Source: JAGNXB01 sp942490895 (lineage in GTDB: Bacteria; Bacteroidota; Bacteroidia; Chitinophagales; Saprospiraceae). From it: a DNA stretch of 64,000 nucleotides. Location: the NCBI GenBank assembly GCA_942490895.1, contig CALNZC010000058.1, forward strand, positions 1 through 64,000, read 5' to 3'. The notes beneath the pieces are model-generated. The model made no database searches, was not told the origin of the DNA, and saw only the letters and a list, made by a program, of their open reading frames with translations. The first letter of the stretch is position 1; every line of letters begins with the position of its first letter. The translations under genes were made by a program, and so were the position numbers. Positions 9,910 to 19,900 of this stretch are shown piece by piece.

Positions 9910-11465
9910 TAGAAATATTGACGAATACCCATCGCCACCCCGAGATTGACATATTTCTGATCAATCGGATAGGACTGAATATTTAATGGACGCATCCACA
10001 CCCGTAGCTGTGGTTCAAACAACAGGTGAAGTTTGGGGCGCAAGGAATAATTGAAGCCCATGCTCATCAACAAACTGCTTCCTACACGGGTTCGGAAGGC
10101 TTCGTACCCTTGTTCATTATTCGAATCAAAGTTGACCAGCTGGTGATCAGGATTCAGGAAATCTCCTCGCTGCGAAGCCGCAATATTGAACAGAATACCC
10201 GTATTCAACTGGATCACCCAATTACCCCGATCGATTTCATAACCCACCATTAATGGGATATCATAAAAGCGATATCGGTTATAGCCAATCTTGTTGTACG
10301 AACCATATTCGGTCACGGAGAGAGTATCCCATACGTAGACAATGTTGCCATTCTGGTAGATCGTATCCAGGGTCACATTGATGACTTTGATGACCTCTGC
10401 ATTTTCGTCTCTGTACTTCAGTTTTTCAGCGATATCGGTATAAATCAGACCTGTACGTAAGGCCAGTCCACCTTTGAAATGGGCATTTACCCGAAAACCG
10501 GCACTATAAGCGAATGTATAGGATTCGTCATTTTTCCGTTGCTCGGCATATTCGATCATGGAAGGATCCTTGTAGACCAATTGACGGGAAGCATATTCTG
10601 GAGCGAAGTAAGCATCGACAGATAATCCACGCAGGAAGCTGTTAAAACTGTAACAACTCGGAGAAGACTTGTACTTCGCTGCCTTCCCAATTCCGGGCAG
10701 AGTCTGAGTCTGCTCTGATTGCACACCTCCAACCTGTTCCCTGAACAATCTGTCTGTAGTGGCAAACCGATAGTCCAATTCGACAACTTCAGCATTTTGT
10801 CCGATACTCTTTTCAAGATCACTCATCTCCACAGCTGTATTGCGGCGATTCGTTGTGATGACCTGTTTATCTGATGATGCAATTTGATTTCCATTAGATG
10901 AGGCGATGTCCTTCAGCGGACTGTCTTGACCCCGTAAGTCCTTGCTTGATCCAGATGCGCTACCTGACTGTGTATTGGAAGACCTTCCTGAAGCACTGGC
11001 CCGGGATTTCAAATTGCTGTTGGCCGTAGTTACCTGAATGGCCGACTTGTTGGCAGTAGAAACAGATTTTGAATCACTCGACTTCTGAATGTTTGTGTTC
11101 GTTGTATAATCTTCGTTTTGGATAGATTGAGTGGTTTGAGTAGCCTGATCAGACACCTCGGAGAGATCTGCAGTCCGGTTCGATGAAGCATTTTGATCCG
11201 CGGTCTGTTCTTCCTGGAGTACAGGAAGATCTTGTTGATTGAAGGTCGGTTGGTCTGCCGGGGCCGAACCGAAGCTCAACCACAGGGAGATTGTCGCCAC
11301 AAGCAAGATACTGGCACTGAAATAGTACCAGCCAAGAGGGTGGATCCGCTTGTCCTTTCGGGCAGCCTGGATCCGAGACCACATATCCTCCGGAACAGGA
11401 GAATCGGTATTCTCCAGCCGGCGACGAAGGATCTCGTCCGTAAATTCGTGCTGTCGTTTCTTCAT
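9909..11465 (-). CDS. Membrane-anchored protein with C-terminal outer-membrane beta-barrel domain, probable anti-sigma partner
   Basis: The 518 residues divide into four parts. Residues 1-44 are charged and cytoplasmic (ITD-like, with PVPEDMWSRIQAARKDKR). Residues about 46-64 form a single membrane helix. Residues about 70-260 are a Ser/Thr/Gln/Asn-rich linker. Residues about 270-518 resemble a PorT-like/OMP_b-brl barrel, with alternating hydrophobic strands, repeated aromatic-Gly patterns and a C-terminal aromatic (YF). The start is 7 bases after the stop of an ECF sigma gene. The short cytoplasmic N-terminus preceding the helix resembles that of anti-sigma factors, so it probably holds the sigma factor at the inner membrane. 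This is inference from layout. No zinc anti-sigma motif is present. Confidence 0.7.
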   Translation of the reverse strand: MKKRQHEFTDEILRRRLENTDSPVPEDMWSRIQAARKDKRIHPLGWYYFSASILLVATISLWLSFGSAPADQPTFNQQDLPVLQEEQTADQNASSNRTADLSEVSDQATQTTQSIQNEDYTTNTNIQKSSDSKSVSTANKSAIQVTTANSNLKSRASASGRSSNTQSGSASGSSKDLRGQDSPLKDIASSNGNQIASSDKQVITTNRRNTAVEMSDLEKSIGQNAEVVELDYRFATTDRLFREQVGGVQSEQTQTLPGIGKAAKYKSSPSCYSFNSFLRGLSVDAYFAPEYASRQLVYKDPSMIEYAEQRKNDESYTFAYSAGFRVNAHFKGGLALRTGLIYTDIAEKLKYRDENAEVIKVINVTLDTIYQNGNIVYVWDTLSVTEYGSYNKIGYNRYRFYDIPLMVGYEIDRGNWVIQLNTGILFNIAASQRGDFLNPDHQLVNFDSNNEQGYEAFRTRVGSSLLMSMGFNYSLRPKLHLLFEPQLRVWMRPLNIQSYPIDQKYVNLGVAMGIRQYF

Positions 11466-11472
11466 CTTCGTG

Positions 11473-12009
11473 CTATAATGCTACTCGTGTAATGGCCAGT
11501 ACTTTTTCTTGTAGCCATTTCCGTGCTTTCACCAATTGAGACCGTGAGGTACTCTCTTCAATCGATAACAGGTTTGCGATCTCCTGATGTTTATATCCTT
11601 CGATCACATATAAGTTGAACACTGCCCGATATCCGTCGGGCAGGTTACTGATCAGTTTGATGATCTCCTGTTCACCCAAATGGGCGATGGCATCTGGCAT
11701 ATCCGAGCTTTCCCGGTATTCTTCCGCCGCAGTGATCTCCTGTGTTGGTCGAGCCTTTCTCAGATACTTCAGAGCAGAGGTGACCATGATTCTACGGACC
11801 CATCCTTCAAAAGATCCCTCGTGACGAAAACTTTTCAAGTTCGCATAGACCTTGATAAATCCTTCCTGAAGAATATCCTCCGCCTCCGAATACTCTTTGG
11901 CGTAACGCAGACAAACAGACATCATCCGTCCGGCATACCGGTCGAATAAAGCCCGCTCACATTGAGGATTCCCACGTAAGCATCCATCGATCAATTCTCG
12001 TTCCGTCAA
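11473..12009 (-). CDS. ECF RNA polymerase sigma factor
   Basis: The 178 residues match the sigma70 ECF layout. Region 2 spans about residues 20-90, with SEAEDILQEGFIKVYANL and FEGWVRRIMV. Region 4 spans about 110-170, with LPDGYRAVFNLYVIEGYKHQ and EIANLL as its helix-turn-helix. The apparent start is TTG at 12007-12009 (TTGACGGAACGA); no ATG lies upstream in frame nearby. It is the first gene of a three-gene operon with the barrel protein and the lipoprotein, and would direct RNA polymerase to envelope-related promoters. A TATTTTTA element about 30 bases upstream resembles a Bacteroidota -7 box but lacks the final G. Confidence 0.9.
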   Translation of the reverse strand: MTERELIDGCLRGNPQCERALFDRYAGRMMSVCLRYAKEYSEAEDILQEGFIKVYANLKSFRHEGSFEGWVRRIMVTSALKYLRKARPTQEITAAEEYRESSDMPDAIAHLGEQEIIKLISNLPDGYRAVFNLYVIEGYKHQEIANLLSIEESTSRSQLVKARKWLQEKVLAITRVAL

Positions 12010-12259
12010 CGATTGTCTTGGTTATCCTCTAAAAATACGCCAATATTCAGATACCTGAAAGGGGAGGAGCGCTGCCTGACCCTCTAAAAAAAGGGCTTTC
12101 ATTATTTCACCACTCCCTACAAGAGATTTGGATGCTCTACTCTCATTCGATGAAAGAAGGGCTTTCTTTTTTGGTCTGCATTCCATTTCATCTGGTGAGT
12201 CCCCTTATGATGTAACTTTCAACACTCTGTATAAAGTACTGTTGATCAAGTATTTCATA

Positions 12260-13657
12260 TTAAATAATGGTCTCTTTCCATCGTCCCCGTCGAAACAGGA
12301 TAATGCATAAAATAGCCACAAGACTTTCTGCGATAGCCACCGCAAAAAACACCCCTGTTGGACCCCAGTCAATACCAATGGCCAGATACCAGGCCAATGG
12401 AATCTCTACCAACCAAAAACAGATCAGATTGAGGTACATGGGTGTTCGGGTGTCACCTGCACCATTAAACGCCTGGCTGAGGACCATCCCATACGCATAG
12501 AAGATATACCCCAGGCTGATGATCCGCAAACTCAGAGATCCAACTTCTATCACTTCCGGTGTAGGGTCAAAGAAGGCAATGATCGGACCTGCAAACGATA
12601 TGTAAATCACTGCAACGATCAACATGAAAATCATGGCATATCGACTGGCTATCCAGGCAACTTGCTCGCTTTTATCCGGCTGCTTGGCTCCCAGATGTTG
12701 CCCCACCAGGGTAGAGGCAGCGTTGGCCATACCCCAGGCCGGCAGGATAGTGAAAATGATGACCCGGATCGAAATCGTGTATCCAGCCAATGCAGCGGGT
12801 CCAAAATCAGCAATGATCCGAACCAGAAAGATCCAGGAAGCAGAAGCGATCAGATATTGAGCCGCACCATTCCATCCAACGGTCAGCAAACGCAAAGTCA
12901 CCTCTTTTACGAGTCGCAAATGGTGGAGACCCATCCGAATAATGTGCTTTCCACCGAAAAGGTGGTAGAACTGATAGATGACCCCCGTGCCCCGACCGAT
13001 CAAAGTCGCTGTTGCAGCCCCTTCAATACCCATTTCTGGAAAAGGGCCAAGACCCATGATCAGACATGGATCCAGGATAATATTGATCCCATTGGCTAAC
13101 CACAGGGACCGCATAGCCAGAGCGGCATCACCCGCTCCACGAAAAATCGCATTCAACAGAAACAGGAACATGACGGTGATATTCCCGGCAAACATGATTT
13201 TGGTATAGCCCTGTCCCTCCCGGATCAATTGATCATCTCCGCCCAGTAATTGCAGGATCTGTGGGGTGAAGAGGTAGCCGAATATCCCCAACACCATGGA
13301 AATGCCCAGGCCGATCCAAATGGATTGTGCTGCAGCTGTGGCGGCAGCATCCTTATTTCCTTCTCCGATCCGACGTGCCACCATCGCGGTGGCCGCGGCA
13401 CTCAAACCAATGGCCATGGAATACACTAGCATCATGACCGATTCGGTCAAACCAACAGTCGCCACGGCATGAATGCCCAATTTGGCCACAAAGAAGACAT
13501 CCACCACGGCGAACAGACTCTCCATGACCATTTCCAGGACCATAGGTATCGACAACAGGAGGATGGCTCGCCGGACAGGCAAGTGCGTATAATCCTGTTC
13601 TCCACCACGGAGAGCCTGACGGATGAGGTGTATCGTCTTTTTTATCAAGGCCGGCAA
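12260..13657 (-). CDS. MATE-family multidrug/sodium antiporter
   Basis: This is a 465-residue polytopic inner-membrane protein with about 12 hydrophobic helices. Features typical of MATE exporters include SIPMVLEMVMESLF near residue 36, VDVFFVAKLG, GAGDAALAMRS near residue 170, and QAFNGAGDTRTPMYLN in the second half. Two pseudo-symmetric halves can be seen. It would exchange cations for drugs or metabolites. The apparent start is TTG at 13655-13657, chosen because it gives the usual short N-terminus. It stands alone, with about 250 bases of non-coding sequence on its 3' side. Confidence 0.92.
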   Translation of the reverse strand: MPALIKKTIHLIRQALRGGEQDYTHLPVRRAILLLSIPMVLEMVMESLFAVVDVFFVAKLGIHAVATVGLTESVMMLVYSMAIGLSAAATAMVARRIGEGNKDAAATAAAQSIWIGLGISMVLGIFGYLFTPQILQLLGGDDQLIREGQGYTKIMFAGNITVMFLFLLNAIFRGAGDAALAMRSLWLANGINIILDPCLIMGLGPFPEMGIEGAATATLIGRGTGVIYQFYHLFGGKHIIRMGLHHLRLVKEVTLRLLTVGWNGAAQYLIASASWIFLVRIIADFGPAALAGYTISIRVIIFTILPAWGMANAASTLVGQHLGAKQPDKSEQVAWIASRYAMIFMLIVAVIYISFAGPIIAFFDPTPEVIEVGSLSLRIISLGYIFYAYGMVLSQAFNGAGDTRTPMYLNLICFWLVEIPLAWYLAIGIDWGPTGVFFAVAIAESLVAILCIILFRRGRWKETII

Positions 13658-13724
13658 AGATACATGGTAGCCCTACGGTTTGCCGGTCAACCTGCGGATT
13701 AACGAAGTTTTGACGCTTGAGGCA

Positions 13725-13732
13725 TAACTTTG
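13725..13732 (+). promoter_or_regulatory. Bacteroidota-type -7 element (TAACTTTG)
   Basis: TAACTTTG matches the TAnnTTTG -7 consensus of Bacteroidota housekeeping promoters. It lies 26 bases upstream of the next plus-strand ATG (13758). A TTTTG at 13708-13712 could serve as the upstream element, although the spacing is shorter than usual. Confidence 0.45.
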
Positions 13733-13757
13733 CCCCTCATTCACTTGTTTCAACTCC

Positions 13758-14204
13758 ATGAGATCACTTCTGCATGCCCTTCTGATCCTCGGTCTGTCCC
13801 TGGCTATCGGTCAACCGACCCTTATCGCACAGGATAGTACCTGGAAGACCCTGTCCAAGATTACGTTCACTAAAAAATATGATGAGCTTCTAGGCTTCAA
13901 AGTGGATGTGCCTGTATTCGGGGCGGAAGTGAAGAAACTGGACGGAAAGGAGATCACCCTGCGCGGGTACATTATTCCGGTAGAAGGTTATCGCAGTCAC
14001 ACCGAATTCATCTTCTCCGCATTCCCGTACAACATGTGCTTTTTCTGTGGTGGAGCTGGACCTGAAACCGTCATGGAGGTCAAGTCTATTACGCCCGTCA
14101 AATACACCACCGAACCGGTGACATTGAAAGGGGTGTTGCATCTCAACGATTCAGATGTCAACCGATTGATGTACGGTTTGGAAAAGGCTAAACTGATCGA
14201 GTAG
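13758..14204 (+). CDS. Small secreted protein, DUF3299-like
   Basis: The 148 residues start with a cleavable signal peptide (hydrophobic to about residue 25, ending in IAQD). The mature part has GKEITLRGYIIPVEG and MCFFCGGAGPETVMEV, which resemble DUF3299 proteins: a G-x-x-V-x-L-x-G-Y-x-P start and a Cys-containing turn. Two cysteines in the C-F-F-C motif could bind metal or form a disulfide. The function is unknown; it probably acts in the periplasm. The family call is by pattern only. Confidence 0.6.
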   Translation: MRSLLHALLILGLSLAIGQPTLIAQDSTWKTLSKITFTKKYDELLGFKVDVPVFGAEVKKLDGKEITLRGYIIPVEGYRSHTEFIFSAFPYNMCFFCGGAGPETVMEVKSITPVKYTTEPVTLKGVLHLNDSDVNRLMYGLEKAKLIE

Positions 14205-14209
14205 AAAAA

Positions 14210-14719
14210 CTACCGCCGTTCAAATGCTCTGGACCAACCCAGACGAAAAACCACCAGAAGAGCCACCAGGATCAATATGACCCAATAGAAGGGCAAGTAT
14301 GTAAAAGCAATGATATGGGTCCGATCGATCATCCACATCAGTAAGAGGACTACGAAGATCATCATCAGTAATCCGGCCAATTTCCCAAATCCACGGACTC
14401 TTTCAAGAGGGACATTCCAGCGGATCAGCCAAAATGTCAAGGCCATGCTCACAATCGGCAGAACCTGAATGTACACGTCCGTATCCAGGATGCTCCTCTT
14501 TTCAAACAACCAGAAATACACACTGAGGACTATGGCAAATATTCCGGGAACAGCCGCCATATAGACTAGCAAACTGTACAAATAGTTCCAGGGAATCTCC
14601 TCGCCTTCCTGTCGACCCAAAATTCCAGCCAGCAAGGCTGTCAATGGAATAACCAGAAAGTAGCCCACCAAAAGGATTGGATTTGTGGCCAGCAGGTTGA
14701 AGAGTTCGCCAAGTGTCAT
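14210..14719 (-). CDS. Small polytopic membrane protein of unknown function
   Basis: The 169 residues hold about five hydrophobic segments (near 14-34, 48-70, 85-100, 110-130 and 138-158) separated by short charged loops, including GRQEGEEIPWNYLYS. No known motif is seen. It lies 8 bases downstream of odhB on the same strand, so it may be transcribed with it, but no functional link is apparent. It converges with the preceding plus-strand gene, leaving only 5 bases between the two stops. Confidence 0.65.
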   Translation of the reverse strand: MTLGELFNLLATNPILLVGYFLVIPLTALLAGILGRQEGEEIPWNYLYSLLVYMAAVPGIFAIVLSVYFWLFEKRSILDTDVYIQVLPIVSMALTFWLIRWNVPLERVRGFGKLAGLLMMIFVVLLLMWMIDRTHIIAFTYLPFYWVILILVALLVVFRLGWSRAFERR

Positions 14720-14727
14720 AGACTGAA

Positions 14728-15957
14728 TTAAATACCGAGTATAAACCGGACCGGATCCTCTAATAGCTCCTTCACCTTGACCAGGAAGGTCACTGAAGAA
14801 CTGCCATCAATGACCCTGTGATCGTAGGACAGTGCCAGATACATCATCGGACGGATGACGATTTGACCATCCACTACAACCGGACGTTCTTTGATCGCAT
14901 GCATTCCAAGAATGGCCGACTGGGGTTCGTTGATGATGGGCGTACTCATCATCGAGCCAAAGACACCACCATTCGTAATGGTAAAGGTTCCTCCACTCAT
15001 TTCCTCCAGTGTCAGTTTACCCGTCCGAGCTTTCTCTGCCAGGTCTTTAATGGCCAATTCGATCTCATGAAGAGCCAGGCTTTCCACGTTATGCACCGGG
15101 GGAACGACCAATCCGGTCGGTGTGGAGATGGCTATCGAGATATCCGCATAATCATGATAAATGAAATCATCCCCGTCAATACGTGCATTCACTTCTGGCA
15201 TATCCTTCAGGGCCAGAGCACACGCCTTGGCAAAGAGAGACATAAAGCCCAGCTTGATACCATATTTCTTGACGAATGCATCCTGATGACGTTTGCGCAG
15301 ATCAAAGATGGCGCTGAGGTCCACTTCATTGAAAGTGGTCAACATGGCCGTATTGTTTTTTGCTGAGACGAGCCGCTTGGCGATCGTCCGACGCATTCGG
15401 GTCATCTTTTCCCGACGCTCTGCTCTGGAGAAGGCGATCGGTCCTGCACCACTGGCAGCAGGTTTTTCGGTGGGTTCTATTGGTGTGGGTGACGATGCAT
15501 TTGCCGAAGCTGCATCCTGCTGAGTGATCCTTCCTCCTTTGCCTGTGCCGGTGACATCGCTGGATGTCAGTCCTTTTTCACGCATCAATTTTGCTGCTGC
15601 AGGGGAAGGATGGCCATCGGCATAAGATGAGGCTGCCGGTTCGGGTTCCGGACTTTTTACCGGTGTTGGTGTTTCTGCCGGTGATGCAGGTTTGTCAGTC
15701 GTCGCAGGGCCTTCTTGAACACTGGTATCCAATTTGGCAATCAGTGCTCCGATTTCCAGATCGTCACCTTCGGCTGCCACATGAATCAGTTTGCCAGAAG
15801 CTTCGGATGGAAACTCAAGAGTGGCTTTGTCCGATTCAAATTCACAAAGGGATTCATCCATACGGACGAAACTCCCGTTTGGCTTTAACCATTGTGATAA
15901 GGTGACCTCTGTGATGGATTCGCCCACGGAGGGGACGCGAAGTTCGATAAGACTCAT
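14728..15957 (-). CDS. odhB: 2-oxoglutarate dehydrogenase E2, dihydrolipoyllysine succinyltransferase
   Basis: The 409 residues from the ATG at 15955-15957 show the standard E2 order. A lipoyl domain comes first, with VPSVGESITEVTL and FESDKATLEF containing the lipoylated Lys near residue 43. A Pro/Ala-rich linker follows, then a peripheral-subunit-binding domain (SPAAAKLMREKGL, GTGKGGRITQQD), and the catalytic domain with the SYDHRVIDGSSS active-site motif (His and Asp) near the C-terminus. It transfers succinyl from lipoamide to CoA in the citric acid cycle. A longer in-frame start 16 codons upstream is rejected because those residues do not belong to the domain and overlap the promoter. 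E1 and E3 are not in this window. Confidence 0.93.
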   Translation of the reverse strand: MSLIELRVPSVGESITEVTLSQWLKPNGSFVRMDESLCEFESDKATLEFPSEASGKLIHVAAEGDDLEIGALIAKLDTSVQEGPATTDKPASPAETPTPVKSPEPEPAASSYADGHPSPAAAKLMREKGLTSSDVTGTGKGGRITQQDAASANASSPTPIEPTEKPAASGAGPIAFSRAERREKMTRMRRTIAKRLVSAKNNTAMLTTFNEVDLSAIFDLRKRHQDAFVKKYGIKLGFMSLFAKACALALKDMPEVNARIDGDDFIYHDYADISIAISTPTGLVVPPVHNVESLALHEIELAIKDLAEKARTGKLTLEEMSGGTFTITNGGVFGSMMSTPIINEPQSAILGMHAIKERPVVVDGQIVIRPMMYLALSYDHRVIDGSSSVTFLVKVKELLEDPVRFILGI

Positions 15958-15973
15958 GAAGAAATGTTGGCTG

Positions 15974-15981
15974 CAAAAATA
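15974..15981 (-). promoter_or_regulatory. Bacteroidota-type promoter for odhB
   Basis: On the minus strand, TATTTTTG lies 16 bases before the odhB ATG, and a TTG (16003-16005) lies 21 bases further upstream as a possible -33 element. The match to TAnnTTTG is exact. It implies a very short leader. Confidence 0.5.
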
Positions 15982-16066
15982 CCGGAAATCTGAAATCCAG
16001 CCCAAGGATACGGACTTCCTCAGGGTAAACGGTACAACACCCCTTCTGTTTCAATTTGAATAGAGC

Positions 16067-16954
16067 TTATTTCTGATTTCTGAATACTGCCACACTGGCG
16101 GGTATTCCCTTTTTGCCTTCACTGGCAATGAAGAGGTCGCCTTTCTTATTGAAAGCGATCCCTTCCGGTTGAGGTAAAATGGAAGGATTTAGTGCGTATA
16201 AGCGCTTGTAGCCTCCGGTTGCATAAAAAACAAGGAGCATTTTTCCTCGAGCACTGAGCATCCAGATGTCGTGAGTGATGGGGTGGGTGGCCAATCCAGA
16301 AGGGCCCAATGGAAATTCTCCTTCCTTCTGATCCAGCCATTCCATCAGTCGGCCCTTCACTTTTTTGTCGGTTTCTTGAAGGATACCCTTACGCAGTACA
16401 TCCTGAGTGATTCCGCAAATCTGCTCCTCAGGTTTGTCTTTTTTTAAATCCCAATACACCCAACCTTTGATCATCGTAGAAGTGGGTGATGCATTGTTTT
16501 CAAAGTCTTTAATGCAGAGCAATAAGGAGCCTGTTTTTGGATCGTAACCCAAACCTTCCACATCGGTCCCGGAAGGAAGAAGGGCATCCATCTTTTCGAC
16601 CAGACTGTCCGGACCATTGTTCCATTTTGTACGAAACAGAATGCCATCACTACGCAATAGGTACAGGGTAGAGTCTACCATTTCCAATCCTTCATAGTCT
16701 CCTTTACCCGTGACAGTCCATTTATCCTTCAACTGACCGGTTTGGGGATCCAGACCGTAAACCATGCCCTGTTCATCCTGCAAACAAAGCAGATGTGTTT
16801 CCCCGGGAGCAAAGGTCAATGCTGAAATTTCCCTCAACTCTGCAGGCATGATCCAGACCTGATCAGGCTTGCCCAAACGCCCTTCCTGTGCGTGAGAAGA
16901 GGGGACTATGCCCATCATGATGATGACTAACAGGAGGTGGTGATAAATCTTCAT
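16067..16954 (-). CDS. Secreted SdiA-regulated-like beta-propeller protein
   Basis: The 295 residues begin with a signal peptide (to about residue 22, SSHAQEG). The mature protein has SdiA-regulated/YjiK-like repeats: LREISALTFAPGETHLLCLQ, GDYEGLEMVDSTLYLLRSDG, GTDVEGLGYD, and PEGIAFNKKGDLFIASEGK at the end, consistent with a calcium-bound beta-propeller. It should act in the periplasm. Its ATG overlaps the stop of the upstream cyclase-like gene (ATGA, 16951-16954), so the two are translationally coupled. The link between them is unknown. Confidence 0.75.
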   Translation of the reverse strand: MKIYHHLLLVIIMMGIVPSSHAQEGRLGKPDQVWIMPAELREISALTFAPGETHLLCLQDEQGMVYGLDPQTGQLKDKWTVTGKGDYEGLEMVDSTLYLLRSDGILFRTKWNNGPDSLVEKMDALLPSGTDVEGLGYDPKTGSLLLCIKDFENNASPTSTMIKGWVYWDLKKDKPEEQICGITQDVLRKGILQETDKKVKGRLMEWLDQKEGEFPLGPSGLATHPITHDIWMLSARGKMLLVFYATGGYKRLYALNPSILPQPEGIAFNKKGDLFIASEGKKGIPASVAVFRNQK

Positions 16955-19900
16955 TGTAGTTGCTTCTTTCTGTACTCGTAAATGGCCAGGGGTATGTTTG
17001 ATTGATTTTTTTCAAACAAGGAAATTGCCTTCTTTCGGTCCGCATTCAAACCCGTCAGCAGAGCAAAGTGATATGCTCCTTCTGCCATCAGTTCCGGGTC
17101 ACGAACATCTTCCAGAAACGATTCCAAAACCGCTTTTCGTTTATCATCAGGCAGGATCCTGGCAGAAAGGATCATGACCTCACGATGCATGGCTGGATCA
17201 TCCCATTGTAAGACATCCTCTTCTGCTAAAGAGAGGATTGGTGCTGCTTTTGTTACATCTCCATTTTCGAGAAGGATCCAAACAGCCGCTAATTGACAGT
17301 TTGCCAACAATTTGCGGTTGTTCATTTCTTCGGCCATTCGGGTCGCTTCCTCAATGAGTCGAATGGCTTCATCAGGCTGACCCAGAATCTGCCGGGCTCT
17401 CGCCAATGCACACATCCCCTTGACCTGCCCCTTTCGATATCCGATCTGACGAGAAAGCGCCAGTGACTTCTGGACATGGGCCTCACCTTCCTCCCATTCC
17501 CCCAAACGCAATAAAAGTGAACCGAGCAACTCTAACGCAATCGACTCACCCTGAAGGTCCTGCAATTCCCGGCTCAGCACCAGGTCTTCACGAAAATCAG
17601 AAAGCGCCTCTTCCCATTCTCCGCGTTGCTCCCTGACCAATCCTCGGGTGCCCAATGCAATGGAAATCCACAATCGATGGCCCATCTCTTCAGCCAGAAC
17701 CAATCCTTTTTCCAGATTCTTGAGGGCAATTTCAAAGTGACCCATCTCATTCTGTACAATGCCCAGATTGGTGTACAAGCTGATCAAACTCTGTTTTTCT
17801 CCGGTCTGATGACGAATCAGTAAGTCGTTATACAGTAATTGTTCTGCCTCGACATAACGGCCCTGGTTCATGCGGATCAATGCCAGACTCATGACCAGCT
17901 GGTTATCCACCTTCGCCGGGTCATCAATCATCAACATGGATCTAGTGATATAGGTCTCCGCCTGCTGATAATCCCCCTGTCGGAAATACAAAGTCGCCAG
18001 GTCTTTGTGGCAGTGGGTCACACCCTGCTCATCGCCAATGGATTCATAAATGCGAATGGCGTCCTGGAGTGCTGTCCATGCCGCTGGGTAATCCCCCAGA
18101 AGGACCAGGAAGTGGCCACGAGAAGCCTGATGATGAGCAATAAGCCCAGAGTTCTGAGCTGTGGTAAACGTGGGGTTATCCAGTTGATTCAAGGCATTTT
18201 GCCATTGACCAAGTGCTTCGAAAGCCGGTAATTGCTCCAGAATCAGGCTCGGTAAGCCTTCGGGATCAACATATGTCAATGCCCGATTAAAAAACTCCAG
18301 GGCCTCCCTGTTCTGATACTGTTTCAAAGCATAACGTCCCGCTTCAATGAGATATTCCACCGCCTTGTCGGTCCAGCCCGCCAGTTCACAATGGCTGGCC
18401 AATGCTCCAAGATGTGGTCCGATTTCCAACTGGTACACCCGCTCCATCGCTGCGACCACCAGCCGATGCAATTGCTCCAGTCGAGATGCCATTTGAACAT
18501 CATAGATCACTTCTCGCAACAAGCTATGCCGGAAGATATAATCCATCTCATCGATAGCTTTGAGGATCTCGGCACTTTCTGCATCATCCAACTGTTCTGA
18601 AAGATGATCCGTCTCTTCACCAGAGGCTTCCATCATGTGGATCAGGACGGGCAAGGCAAAGTTGGTACCAATGACAGAGGCAGATTTGAGGACCTCTCGC
18701 ACACCTTGCTCGAGCCTATCCAGTCGCGCCATCAGTATATCCCGGAGGGTTCCCCCCAGAGTCAACTCAGATTCTCGAACGGTCCAGCATTCGTCTTGTT
18801 GGTGCAATAGACTATTGTCACGCAGGTAAAGCAGCAATTGCTCAGAATAAAAGGGATTGCCATTGCCGGCACGCTGTAAAATTTCAAGAAGCGTATCGGA
18901 TGCAGGCCCTCCAAGTATCGTTTTGGCAAGTGTGCGAATCCCTTCCGGATCCAGTCCGTCTAAAGAAATGATGGGGTGAATCTTAGTATCAAGGAGTTTC
19001 AGGTCTTCGATCGGTGTTCGTCCAGTACAGATAATGGTCAGTTCATCCGCCAGAATTCGTTCATGGATCATTTTTCGAGTGGCATGATCCAGGTCTTGCC
19101 AATGTTCGATCAGGATACCCAGGGGTTTATCCCGTTCTCCATTGGATAATAATCGTTGGTGCAATTCTTCGATGCGCTCAAAACGGACTCGTGGTGATAA
19201 TTCATCAGCCGATCGCAAACGCACAACCTCTTCCATTAAATGGGAGACATCCTCCCGTAAATGCACGTTGATTTCTTCCGTCCAGGCTTGATCCAGATCA
19301 GCAAAGGGTGCCGTATTCGCTGGATTGCCATGCAGGTTCAACCAATCGATCCGTGTATCCGTAGACCGGCAGACTGCCCGGGTTAAAAAAGTCTTTCCAA
19401 TACCTGGTTCACCCAGAATTTCCAGGCATTTCCCACGAGGCTGTTCCAGAATATGAATAATGTGTTGAAGTTCTTCCTGCCGACCGTACAACACATCTTC
19501 TCTGGCCACCTCCTCCTGAAAGGAATGAACACAGAACACGGGTATGGGTTCGGCAAAACCTTTGGCTCTCACCTCTGGAAGAGCTTCAACATTCACATTC
19601 AACCCGGCCATCGAGACTTCATCGCACAGGATCTGTGCAGGTTTTGCAATCATGGATAATCGGGCAGCCAGGTTGACCGCTTTACTGGCCACGACATACT
19701 GTCGTCTGTAGTCGTTTCCAGCAAGACCGCAGAATGCAGGGCCTGTACTGATCCCAATATGCAAAGGCAAGTGGATGAGGGACGGATTGTGCATCAATGC
19801 CAATGCGGTCTGAATCGCCATCCGTCGGGATTCTCCCGTGTTGATTGGTGCGCCAAAGAAGGCGACCATCAGACCACCCTTGTCCGTGAAATCTGTCTCT

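Noticed and set aside
10026..10253. Plus-strand frame of 75 codons opposite the barrel gene
   Set aside because: It is antisense to a well-supported coding sequence, with no motif of its own. The same reasoning applies to other shadow frames across 8-64 kb.
12010..12259. Possible small gene or regulatory RNA between the sigma factor and MATE gene
   Set aside because: I found short frames and a weak GAAAG/CTTTC hairpin with a T run near 12,150, but nothing specific enough to annotate.
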